NCBI RefSeq assembly: GCF_030035675.1
Contig: NC_084500.1
Span: 12,769,100 to 12,833,099 of the forward strand
Direction: 5' to 3'
Length of the DNA: 64,000 nucleotides
Origin: Rhineura floridana
Lineage: Eukaryota; Chordata; Lepidosauria; Squamata; Rhineuridae
This document shows positions 31,120 to 40,640 of the stretch, in pieces (positions within the stretch are counted from its first letter, which is position 1; each line of letters starts with the position of its first letter). The notes beneath the pieces were generated by a model. The model saw nothing but the letters and a program-made list of their open reading frames with translations. It was not told the origin of the DNA and did not search any database. Position numbers and translations under genes: made by a program.

Positions 31120-31990
31120 TACGGCCATTCCTGGGCAGGGATAACCTGGCCACAGCAATTCATGCATTGGTAACCTCAGGACATGATTATTGCTATGCGC
31201 CCTGTGTGGGTCTACCCTTCGGCCTGGTTCAGAAACTCCAGCTGGTGCAACATGCTGTGCTTAGGCCAGAGGTTCCCGAACTGTGGCCCATGGACCACTA
31301 GTGGTCCATGAGCTTCGTTCAGGCAGTCCGTGGCACGTTCGCATGAAATATTCACCTTGATTTGTAATTGTACCTTTATTGCTTCTTGTATTTCTCGTTT
31401 TGTGTTCTACTGTATGACAATTTGCATCCTATGAATGCAATATAATATAAGAAATAAAAGAGGCAATAGAAATGCAACGTTAAAAAGTCATACGGCATCT
31501 AGCACAGCGCATGACCATTGCTACAAAAGGGAGAAAAAATAATTAAGTGGTCCATCAGAAATTTTCAAGTGGTCCATGGGGAAAACAAAATTTGGGGACC
31601 ACTGCGTTAGATGGTTGATGGGAACAGACTGTCGCCAGCCCATAACTCCAGTGCTCAAAAGCTTGCACTGGCTGTTTATATGCTACCAAGCCAGGTTCAA
31701 GGCTCCTGTATTAATTTACAAGACACTTAACAACTTGAGTCCAGGATACCTTAAGGACCACCTGACTCCTTATATCCCTGCTCGGACCCTGAGGTCTTTG
31801 GGGAAGTCACTGTATGTGGTCACCCATGACTTGGATATTCATGACTTGTATCCACCGGGAGTTGTGCATTCAGTATAGTAGCTAAGATCGGATGGGCCCC
31901 CTCTCTGTCGAACCTGCGGTGCCTAGTGAAGACCTTTTCACTTCAGCAGGCATTTAGTCATATCTGATTTTTATAGTTGGTTCTTAGCTG
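31120..31990 (+). mobile_element. L2/CR1-type LINE C-terminal fragment, split by a hAT element
   Basis: The + strand encodes decayed pieces resembling the reverse transcriptase thumb and C-terminus. They include HWLFICYQARFKAPVLIYK and YLKDHLTPYIPARTLRSL after 31620. The 5' portion (31120-31266) has ALVTSGHDYCYAPCVGLP-like wording. A hAT-like element occupies 31267-31604. Stops and frame changes show it is dead. Confidence 0.7.
31267..31604 (+). mobile_element. hAT-like element inserted in a LINE fragment
   Basis: It starts CAGAGGTTCCCGAACTG and ends, inverted, CAGTGGTCCCCAAATTTTG. Both ends then carry CATGGACCAC. LINE coding-like sequence lies on both sides. The flanks match weakly (4 of 8, with the core TTAG). 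Confidence 0.65.
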
Positions 31991-32005
31991 GTTTTATCTC
32001 TGTTG

Positions 32006-32590
32006 TTGTGGAGACAATAGTCAAGAAATCAGAAGAAGACTAGGACTGTGGAGGGTAGCTATGAGAGAAGTAGAAAAGTTCCTCAAATGCAAAGATGTAT
32101 CACTGAAGTCAGGATCATTCAGACCATGGTATTCCTGATCTCTATGTATAGATGTGAGAGTTGGACAGTGAAAAAAGCGGATAAGAGAAAAATCAATTCA
32201 TTTGAAATGTGGTGTTGGAGGAGAGCTTTGCGGATATCATGGACTGCAAAAAAGACAAATAAGTGGGTGTTAGAACAAATTAAATGAGAACTATAACTTG
32301 AAGCTAAAATGATGAAACTGAAGTTATCATACTTTGGACACCTCATTATGTTATGTTTGGACACATAATGAGAAGACACGACTCACTAGAAAAGACAGTA
32401 ATGCTGGGGAAAACAGAAGGGAGTAGAAAAAGAGGAAGGCCAAACAAAAGATGGATTGACTCCATAAAGGAAGCCACAGACCTGAACTTACAAGATCTGA
32501 ACAGAGTGGTTTATAACAGATGCTCTTGGAGGTCGCTGATTCATAGGGTCGCCATAAGTCGAAATTGACTTGAAGGCATGTAACAACAAC
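32006..32590 (+). mobile_element. BovB LINE 3' fragment
   Basis: It starts inside the coding region (ACAATAGTCAAGAAATCAG) and runs through KADKRKINSFEMWCWRRA to the 3' end CATAAGTCGAAATTGACTTG with an ACAACAACAAA tail. A short local duplication of the GGACAC..ATTATG wording occurs at 32335-32370. In-frame stops are present. Confidence 0.85.
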
Positions 32591-32785
32591 AAATCTCTGT
32601 TGTATTTGTGAAGCTGATTGTGCACTGCTTAGAAGCAATTGTGATTAAGTGGTATATAATCTGTCGAACTAAATTAAAATAATAATTGATAACTGGAACC
32701 AAAGGCCGTGGAGGGGGTTTGGCATTCAAATGTCCTTTTCAATGACTGACAGGCAATTCCAGCTCTTTTATGCTTAGCATAGTGG

Positions 32786-33078
32786 GGATGTCCAGACTGT
32801 CGCTGTTTTCAGGTGGGATTTGATCACGTACCAGCAAATTCAGGTTGCACAATTAACGCTGATTTGGAGCTCTTGTGCAGGAAACCCACTTTGCCCAGAA
32901 GACAGAGGGCCCCTCCTAACCTGGGTTTTTGTGTTTTTTTTGGCAGGGGGAGGTGGGCGTATCCTGCAACACGTCACTGACCCAACCATAAAGGTGCGTT
33001 ACTGATGCATTCACACTGGACCATCTGCACATCATTCCGTTTATTAGCTGTTCTGCAATGTTTCCCCATTGTGACCAT
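32786..33078. repeat. Family E repeat
   Basis: GGGGATGTCCAGACTGTCGC, ATCCTGCAACACGTCACTGA and TTAGCTGTTCTGCAATGTTT. Confidence 0.5.
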
Positions 33079-33139
33079 TCCTCATGACTTAGAGGTTGGG
33101 GAGGATCATTTGTTGCTCTGCCTCAGGTGGCAAAATGAC

Positions 33140-33580
33140 TCAGGCCCACACTGCATGCACGCATGGCTTGTCCAAGATAAAGAAGTGTTCATTATAAATT
33201 CTGCTCTCTCTCTCGTAGTGAAAGGGGTTCTGCAGCCCAACCTTCCATCCCAATTGTGCCTTCACATCTTGTTTCATTCCTTCTTCAGCCTCTGCCCCCC
33301 CCCCGCGAAAGAATATGATGAATTAGATGGCATGTGCTCTCCTGTGTGTTGGGGAAGCACCTTAGCAATTCTGACACCTTTGTTAATGAGCGAGTCAGTG
33401 AAGCTCAGGTGTTGCGTAAATATATTTATAGAGATGTTGTGTAGTAAATTTAACGTTTTGTCTTCTTTCGTATCCTCTTTCATTTCTCCTGGGCCCTCTT
33501 TTAATAATAGCACTGGCGCTTGCGTGAGAGAACACAGTCTTGGACCTCTCCGGACGGGGATCCAGCAGGGATGGCTGGGG
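33140..33580. other. Unique-looking sequence, candidate conserved noncoding element
   Basis: GACACCTTTGTTAATGAGCG and GCGTAAATATATTTATAGAG sit in repeat-free sequence 2.4 kb upstream of the promoter. The 213-codon frame across it also runs through repeats and is not credible as a gene. Confidence 0.35.
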
Positions 33581-33589
33581 GCACAGGAA

Positions 33590-33702
33590 GTGGCCATGTA
33601 CCAAGCTAGACCATTGGTCCATCTAGCTCAGTACTGTCTACACTGACTGGCAGCCGCTCTCCAGGGTTTCAGGCAGAGGCTCTACCACTGCGCTGCAGCC
33701 CC
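33590..33702 (-). mobile_element. tRNA-Ala SINE, partial
   Basis: Reverse orientation. The body shows TCCATCTAGCTCAGTACTGT, and part of the head (GGCTCTACCACTGCGCTGC) is present. A MITE follows directly. Confidence 0.7.
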
Positions 33703-33793
33703 CAGTTCCCATCAGCACTAGCAAGCACAGCCAGCAGCGAGGGATGTAGTCCAATGACAGCTGGTGGGCCACAGGTTGGCCACCCCTGCCTTA
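33700..33793. mobile_element. Palindromic MITE, partial
   Basis: CCAGTTCCCATCAGCACTAG and GGTGGGCCACAGGTTGGCCA. The left terminus is lost against a SINE. Confidence 0.55.
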
Positions 33794-34057
33794 CAGCCTC
33801 CTTGGACTGCAGTCCCCAAGAGTAAGCCCCACTGGAGCGCAATGGGGCTTCTGAGAAGACACGCTTCGGTTGTGCTCTTCAGTTTCGTTTCTTCCATTGC
33901 TAGGGGGGGGTGTTTCAGAGGGTGTCCTGTTCTTGGCACCTCCCCTTTTCTTGTCAACTCAGTGTTGTCATGTACTGGGAGAAGCGGCACCTTGCAAAAC
34001 TCTCCCCTCTTTGTACCTTTCTGCACTACAAATCTTCATGGGCTTGGAACCTAAGCA

Positions 34058-34242
34058 ACATTGGTTACATCCACGCTGCACATTTAAAACACACGACTCC
34101 CCCCCACCCCCGCTCAAATCCTGGGAACTGTAGTTTAACCCTCACAGAGCTACAAGCCCCAGCACCCTTAACAAACTACAGTTCCCAGGATTCTTTGGGG
34201 GAAGCCATGCGTTTAACTGTTTGGTGTGGCTGTGACTATTAT
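34058..34242. mobile_element. MITE with ZNF143/THAP11-like motifs
   Basis: CATCCACGCTGCACATTTAA at the left; the arms AATCCTGGGAACTGTAGTTT and AACTACAGTTCCCAGGATTC pair. Confidence 0.7.
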
Positions 34243-34371
34243 GCAGCAACGAAATGTTCATACAGAAAGTATTCCCCCCCCCAATGTTTAACGATGGGGG
34301 CTTGAACATGTTTCTGATCCTCAGCAGACAGGGCAACTAATTTGTCCCTCTGTTTCCCGATCTCTGTAGAC

Positions 34372-35100
34372 CGGGGGTGGGGAACCTCCGGCCTGGAGGA
34401 TGCATGTGGCCTTGTGAGGCTCTTTCTTTGGCCCTTGGGACCCCCTCTAGCAGTAGCGTAGTGGCAAATTCAGAAGTGCAGGGTCCCTTCATGATAGTCA
34501 AAGCCACAATCCCTTTTTTGAGGCTGGGTTGAGAATGAGATCCCTGTTAATACCTTCTCCCACAACAACAGATGTCCCCAGGAGCCAATAAGCATGAAAG
34601 GGGAGAGTATTAGCTACTGAAGAGAGTCCTCTCAGCTGACTCACCTCTTTCCACTCTGATTGGCTCCAATCAGCAGCAAAGGACAAGGAAGCACATTAGA
34701 AGATTCTTCTTAGTGGCTAACATGTTCCCCTTTCACACTGATTGGCTCATAGGATGATGGAGACGCTGGAACCCTGCTCCCAAAAATGTAAGGGGTCTAA
34801 GACCCCGTAAGATCCTGCACCACCACACCCTGCTCCCTAGGCTGTGCCCCCTGCCAAGGCCACGCCCCCTCTCTTCCAACCATACTGACCCTCACTGGTG
34901 CTGCTCAGCATTCTCCTTGTGTGAGTGAAAGAGAGACTGTTGTGTGGCAGAAACAGCCTACCGTACAAAGCTCAGGATCCTGGCTATGGTTTTACTCGTT
35001 TTTGCTTCTGGCCCTGCCTCTCACGGGCATGTGGCCCTCACAACCTTCCCGTGAGGGAATGTGGCCCCCGGGACAGGTTGAAAAAGGTTCCCCAACCTCA
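34372..35100 (+). mobile_element. hAT-like element hosting a foldback hAT
   Basis: Begins near CGGGGGTGGGGAACC and ends GGTTCCCCAACCTCAG, inverted termini of the 137-929 type. The inner 34451-34832 segment is a foldback element. No clean target duplication. Confidence 0.6.
34451..34832 (+). mobile_element. Foldback hAT-like element, copy 4
   Basis: The ends are CAGTAGCGTAGTGGC and CCACCACACCCTG. The flanks are CCCTCTAG and CTCCCTAG, matching at 6 of 8. It carries the family foldback core. Confidence 0.75.
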
Positions 35101-35540
35101 GTTCATTACATTGGGGGTGGGTGGGTGGCAAAAATCAACCTATCTTAACTTTTCAAAAACAAACATTTATTAATAGTTTGCATCCTGATATTTTCATAGT
35201 GGAGTCAAAAGATGCTGGCCTTTCTTTAAAAATCTGTTTCAGACAGAACTGTACAAATACAGTGTGTAGGGAATACATTTCTTCTTATTTTTTGCTCCAA
35301 ACAAGCCCTCCTTTTCACACAATATTATTTACTGCAAATAACATCCAGCCAGTGCAATCCTGTACCTGTCTACTTGGAAGTAAGCCCCACTTGCAATTGG
35401 GCTTCCTCCCATGTAAGTAGATATCGGATTGTAGCCTCTCTAGCCCTAAAGATATCAGGCTGCTCCTTCCTACCCTCCCTTTTATGTTATCTTATCTCCC
35501 CCCCTTTCTTCTTTCCAGGGCTCTTGCCACAAATCCGCAA

Positions 35541-35637
35541 AGGCAGCAATGCAACAGGTGACGCTTCCCCGCCCCCAGGCCTGGAGCCGATGCGGCGATG
35601 ATGGGAACTAAAAGCTACACCTGTTGCAATTCTGCCT
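35541..35637. repeat. Short inverted repeat upstream of the DYNLL2 promoter
   Basis: AGGCAGCAATGCAACAGGTG (35541-35560) and CACCTGTTGCAATTCTGCCT (35618-35637) pair at 18 of 20 bases with a 57-base GC-rich loop. It could be a MITE remnant. It lies 300 bases upstream of the CpG island core. Confidence 0.55.
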
Positions 35638-35869
35638 GGCGGTGATGCAGCTGTCCAAGGACCAGAGGGAAAGGACAAACGCCCATCCTAACGCACGTTT
35701 GTAGGAGGAAAATTAATTCCCCCTTTTCCCCTCTGCTCATTCATTGGCAAACAAAAAAAAAGCAAGCCACGCCACTCCAGCCCCACCCCAATTCTCTCTC
35801 TTTCTCCCCCCCCAACAAAAATTGCTTCTGCAATTTCCTCGTGGCATTATGGGATGAAACAAGATGTAG

Positions 35870-36310
35870 GCCGAGAACAGCGAGGGGAGAACGCTCCGCC
35901 GCCGTGGGCCGAGGCGCTGCGGCAGCCAATGGAGGCGCGGCGCGGTCGAGCTGCTGCAAGGGGAGGGGCGCCTATTTCAGCCGAGGGGGGGACGGGGCAG
36001 CCCGCCAGAGGAGGCTCGCTGGGGGGAAAGAGCGGAGGGCGCCGGCGCTGCTGCTCCTGCTACTACTACTATTGCTATTGCTACGCCGAGGAAGAAGCGA
36101 GCGCCGCCGAAGCAGCATCGCCCGCTCTCTGCGCCGCGCCAGGACGCGAACGTAGCCCGGGCACTGGGGGCCAGGGACGCTTCAGCGACGTGGGCTTGCC
36201 ACCGGCGGAGGAAGGGATAAACGGGGGGAATAAGAGCGCGCCCCGCATTGTTTTCTCTCCCCCCCATAATAAATATCGAAGGCTGTGCCTAACACTGTGA
36301 AGGTAAGTGG
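35870..36310 (+). promoter_or_regulatory. DYNLL2: CpG-island promoter of DYNLL2
   Basis: This is the densest CpG stretch in the window, in sharp contrast to the AT-rich repeats around it. A CCAAT box (35926-35930) and a GC-box-like GGGAGGGGCG (35961-35970) sit just upstream of the likely start region. No clear TATA box is seen, as expected for a broadly expressed housekeeping-type gene. The exact start site cannot be read from the sequence. The island ends at a strong splice donor at 36303, which ties it to the downstream gene. Confidence 0.8.
35950..36302 (+). other. DYNLL2: DYNLL2 exon 1, untranslated (start approximate)
   Basis: The 3' boundary is set by the sequence AG|GTAAGTGG, a near-consensus donor, at 36302/36303. 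From the CCAAT box to the donor the + strand contains no ATG, so the leader is free of upstream starts. The known DYNLL2 gene layout has a noncoding first exon, which fits. A run of TAC/TGC triplets at about 36058-36083 is a short low-complexity tract. The 5' end is uncertain by perhaps 100 bases, and a further small noncoding exon in the intron cannot be excluded. Confidence 0.7.
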
Positions 36311-37744
36311 CCGGGTTGGGTGTGCTTTTTTTTTGCAGATTGGTGCATTCTTATTCTTCATGGGTATCATTGTTCTTTTGGTTGCATTGCACCGATCTGC
36401 AGGATTGCCTTCGAGCTGGTTGAGTTTCTGCCGGGTTGGCGGAGGGGAGTTGGTTTTTTGGGGAGGGTGGAGGATGCTCAAATAGTTGGGCGATCAGCGA
36501 GGAATTTTGACCATTGGAAGTGACGGTGATGAGAGGCTGGTGGCCCCTCTTTTCTTCCCCATATCTATATGCATGTCCACGCCCCTTGCCTTTTGCCCCC
36601 TGCGCGATCTCCTGCATGTCTACTCGGAAGTAAGCTCCTTCCTTGCGTACGGAAAGGCCCGTTGGGTTCACTTGAGACTTCTTAATCTACAGGTAAGCGT
36701 GTGTATAGGGTTGCAAGCCAGGATGATTTTTCCCCTAAAAAGGGGTGGGGGTGGTTCTGGTTGTTACTAAACGTAGAATCTATATATTTTTTCTTCCTTC
36801 CAGACTTGGTAGGAGGGGATCTGTGGTTCCACCTCTTTGTGTTAACCCCCCCCCCGAAAGAAATGGTGTTTGTGAACTGTGCCCATCCACTTGGCTTCCT
36901 TGCTTACCTCTGCAGTACTTGTGTGTGTGTGTGTGTTGGGGGGGGTTGCCCTGTTTACAGACATTCAGCTACTCTTGAAGGTTTCATTTGGAAATAAGGG
37001 GCTAGTCCTCTATTCTTCTCTTCCCCTACCCCCTTAATAGCAATTCAGATCTATTACATATTTCTACTCGTCCTCTCACCCCCCCCAACAAGGTCAAGCC
37101 TGAAATTGGGCTAGAGATTCTTTATAGGATGCCTCCTTTTTAAAAGAGGAAATTGCTGGTCCTTAGTTAGGGATTCCCTTCCAGCAAGGAGTTGGAGAAT
37201 TATACCCCCACACACACTAGTAATAAAAGAAACTCTTCCAAAGGGCAGGTTCAGATCTAGGAAGGGTAGTCCCTGAGGTTGCCTCTGCTCTGTGCAGAAT
37301 GGGAGAGGAACCTTTTAAAAAAATCTGCTTTTGATAGTCCTTCCTGGGAGCGGAGTGTTGCAGCAGAACTGCCTGGGTCCTGTTGGCGCTGCCCGTTCAC
37401 CTTGCCTTTGTGCGATCCAGTGATTTCCCTGGGAGGAAATTGATCATGAGGTTGAGCATGGATCCTTCTAGAGTAAGGACTACGAAGGGTGTCCTTTTTA
37501 TTTGGCTATTGCCAAGGCCTGTTTCTAGCCGGCAAGGCTGTTGCCACCTTTAGACCTGCAGGTGGAGCTGCTTTCGGGCAGGATCCAATCCGCTCTGTGT
37601 GTGTTGCCTTACTCTACAAGCCGTTCTATGCCCCCCCCATGGCTGACTCAAAGGGAAACACCCCACTGCTGAAGAAGTTGCAATAGCCCTGTAGTAAGGA
37701 AGAATGCCCTTCTGAGGAAAGCGATCCTTGTTCAAGGGGCGGTT
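36311..37744. other. DYNLL2: Proximal intron 1, largely repeat-free
   Basis: Only scraps of the AAGTAAG MITE (36612-36670) and a short GT run (36918-36936) are seen. Regulatory sequence is plausible here but no specific site can be claimed. Confidence 0.4.
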
Positions 37745-37905
37745 CGTTTATTTATTATGTTTTCCATTCCGCTTTTCCTCCCGATGACCTCAAGGTGGCA
37801 TATATGGTTCTTCCCCTCCCTCCACTCCCCCATTTTATCTTTGCACACCAACCCTTTGAGGTAGGGTAGGCTGAGAGGTGGCAATTAGCCCTCTTTCAGC
37901 AAGTG
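37745..37905 (-). mobile_element. tRNA-headed SINE with L2-type tail, head lost
   Basis: The TTTATTTATTATG tail, CCTCAAGGTGGCATATATGG and TTTGAGGTAGGGTAGGCTGA match the 29600 copy. It lies in DYNLL2 intron 1. Confidence 0.65.
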
Positions 37906-38027
37906 TAAAATGGACCGGTTTTTAAATGGCTGTTCTAAACAAGCCTTTTATGGTATATTTGCGTGTGTGTGTGTTGGCTGGGTAGGTGAAAGCTGCGCAT
38001 AAACCTTTTCTTTTGTATCTGGGTTCA

Positions 38028-38192
38028 CGAGTTGGGCCATCTAGCTCAGTATCATTAACACTGACTGGCAGTGGCTCGATTAGGGTTTCAGGTGGGTTGC
38101 CCTCCCCACCCCCTAGCCCTATCTGGAGATGCCGGACATTGGACCTTCTGCATGCAAAGTAGATGCTCTGCCACTGAGCTGCGTCCCTCCCC
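38028..38192 (-). mobile_element. tRNA-Ala SINE
   Basis: Reverse orientation: CATCTAGCTCAGTATCATTA to GATGCTCTGCCACTGAGCTG. It lies in DYNLL2 intron 1. Confidence 0.75.
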
Positions 38193-38544
38193 TGATCCAG
38201 GTTTGCAGTCTGCCACTTACTGTCTAGCTTGTGGCTGTTGGGACTAGCTGAGCATGGAGACAACGGGAAGGCGTGTGCAGAGAGATGCCTTGTAAGTTCT
38301 GGAAGAGGGGGCAGCAGGCGACAGTGGCTCTGCCCACCCTGTTGCATTCTCAGTGAGGGGAGGGCCAGGTCTGCTGGAGGTGGCAGAGCTTTTCTTTGAC
38401 GGGAGAGGTGTCAGTGAAGCCCAAGGCCCCGCCCCTTCTCTCTCTCTCCCCCCCCCCCAGCCATATGCCACACAAATGATTGAATTATTTTCCTGGCTCT
38501 GAAACTGATGACAGCCATTAAGGGCAGAGGGACTGGACGTTGCA

Positions 38545-38705
38545 CAAAATGTGAGAAGCTGCTGGCCGAGTCAGACCATCTGCCTTGGGATTGACAGCAC
38601 TGACTGGCAGCAGGGTTTCAGGCCAGGCAATATTCCCAGCCCTACCTGGGGTCCTGAGCCACATGCCGTTGCAGCCAGCAGCAAGGCCCTCTGCGCACGT
38701 GGCCC
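38545..38705 (-). mobile_element. tRNA-Ala SINE, decayed
   Basis: Reverse orientation: GCTGGCCGAGTCAGACCATC, CACTGACTGGCAGCAGGGTT and a worn head. Intron 1. Confidence 0.5.
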
Positions 38706-39017
38706 AATATAAGATCTTTTCTTTTGTGCATTTCTTTCTATTTGCGCCGTAAATATTTTACAGAGGGGCAGGCTGCCAGGCTGAGAAGGAAACGGTGAAT
38801 ACCTCTCTTGTTTTTAGTGCATCGTAGCTGTGGGACTGATAAGTTTGGTGTTGAGTTCAAGTGGAACAGAGCATGGATGGAAGCTGTGTGACCTCAGGAC
38901 ATTGGCCGGTTAGAGAATTTGGCCCTTCGGCCTGTTTTGGAGACATCCCTGGCTTTACCGCAAGAACGATCCCCAAGGACAGTGCTTTAACTTTCCCACA
39001 GGCATAGCTTTTAGGGG

Positions 39018-39115
39018 AGGGGGGTGTAGCTCAGTGAGTAGAGCACCAGCTTGGTGTGCAAAAGGTCCTGGGTATCTCCCGGTTAGGGCTGGGAGGATCT
39101 CCCGTCTGAAACCAT
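39018..39115 (+). mobile_element. tRNA-Ala SINE, 5' half
   Basis: GGTGTAGCTCAGTGAGTAGA, CACCAGCTTGGTGTGCAAAA, then TCTCCCGTCTGAAACC. It is cut by a MITE at its 3' side. Confidence 0.7.
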
Positions 39116-39116
39116 A

Positions 39117-39400
39117 GTGTGGGGAACGTTTGAGTCTTCCAGATGTTGCTGAACTACAACTCCCATCAGCTCCAGTAGGCATGGTCCAATGGCCAGGGAT
39201 GATGGGAGTTGTAGTTCAGTAGCATCTAGAGCAGCCTTTCCCAACCAGTGTGCCTCCAGATGTTGTTGGACCACAACTCTCATCAGCCTCAGTCAGCATT
39301 GCCAATGGTCAGGAAGATGGGAGTTGTGGTTCAACAACATCTGGAGGCGCGCTGGTTGGGAAAGGCTGATCTAGAGGGTCGATGATTACCCACACTTGGT
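39117..39400. mobile_element. Palindromic MITE, outer copy interrupted by another MITE
   Basis: The left part is GTGTGGGGAACGTTTG to AGCATCTAG. The right part resumes at 39369 as ATCTAGAGGGTC and ends ACCCACACTTG. The inner element is at 39232-39368. Confidence 0.75.
39232..39368. mobile_element. Palindromic MITE, inner copy with exact 8 bp target duplication
   Basis: Termini CAGCCTTTCCCAACCAG and its inverse. Flanked by identical ATCTAGAG (39224-39231 and 39369-39376). It is 137 bp long with nearly perfect arms. Confidence 0.88.
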
Positions 39401-40104
39401 TTAGGGTTATAGCGACCCTTGGAGACCCTTCCAAGGGTTTTTTTCCTGTGAAGTGGTGATGGGAAGCTTAGTGCGAGTTCTCCTTTTGTTGCATTTCCAG
39501 GGAATGTAGCAGCTCTCTAATGGCAATAATGTTTGTTTTTAATGTAGAGGAATGCAAAGGATTGTCTTTGAACTGTGGCGGGATAGTGGTGGCAGAGGTG
39601 AAGGTTTGGATAATTGTAACCTTCTTGGCCATGGGCTATTATGTAACAAAGCTGCTCCTTCAGTGCAACTTCCAAACAAAACAACCCCCTCTCCTTTTGA
39701 ATATTTGTTTTTGGCATTCATATCCTGCCTTGTACCCAGCAGGGCTCTCGGAGTGGCTTACAGAAATCAGGTGTTAAGATGGTCCCTGTCTTCAGGCTCG
39801 CAGTCTGAAAAGACACGGAACGTGAGGAAAAGGAATGGGGAGGGAGGAGGTGAAAGCAAACTCAAGTGGGATGGTGGTGTAAGAGGCTGGATGAGCAGCT
39901 GACTAAAATAGATTCCCTTCTCGCCCACCCCTTGATAGATTGCGCAGTGACTCTTCAATAGAGTTTTGGGGGTGGGGTGTGTGTCAATTTATATCCATGC
40001 CGCCAGCTTAGCTAACCCAGCCATACTTTGCCCATTTTCCCTTCTTATTTGGTACGTTCATCATGGTTGACTTAATACCCAGCCATATCTGCTGAGAATA
40101 CTGT

Positions 40105-40285
40105 ACTGGAAGCTGTTGTATAGCAGGTTAGACTGCTGTTATATCTATCAGTATTGCCTGCTCTGACTGGCAGCAGCGGTCCATTCCCCATCACCTCCTG
40201 CCTGGTTCTTTTAATTGAAGGGTTTGAAGCTGGGACCTTCTGCCTGCAAAACGGGTGCTCTACCACTGAGCTACGGCCCCTTCCA
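40105..40285 (-). mobile_element. tRNA-Ala SINE
   Basis: Reverse orientation; the head GTGCTCTACCACTGAGCTAC is clear at 40255-40275. Intron 1. Confidence 0.75.
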
Positions 40286-40554
40286 AAACTGGATTTGACT
40301 GTTAATGGCTTCCTTCTGGAGCAAGGGTAGGGAGCCTCTGGCAGACCGAGGGCCGCATTCCTTTCTGGGAGCCGTGCGCCAGTGCCAGACGGAAAAGTGG
40401 ACAGAGCACCGAATGCGAATGTTCCCTTTGCTTCATAAACTGGTTTCTTCACATGCTCACGCACCCCTCTCCATCCAGGCACTCAAAGGGCGTTCAAGGA
40501 TGTGTGCAAGCTGGAGGCTTCCTCCTCAAGAGATTCACATGAACCGTAGTTCTG

Positions 40555-40640
40555 GGAAGGATTATTCATTGAATTTATATCCCGCCCTTCGTCCCAAAGG
40601 AGCCTGGGACGTCAAACACATCAACGAAAACAACCGAGCA
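40555..40640 (-). mobile_element. L2-tailed SINE or LINE 3' end fragment
   Basis: TTTATATCCCGCCCTTCGTC then AAAGGAGCCTGGGACG, the reverse of the same 3' end. Confidence 0.45.

Noticed and set aside
33005-33646. A 213-codon forward open frame
   Set aside because: It runs through a family E repeat, unique sequence and a reversed tRNA-Ala SINE, with no protein motif or codon bias.
35854-36300. A 148-codon open frame through the CpG island with a Tyr/Cys-rich run
   Set aside because: GC-rich DNA gives long open frames by chance. The frame crosses the promoter, has no domain, and the same stretch is better explained as promoter plus untranslated exon 1.
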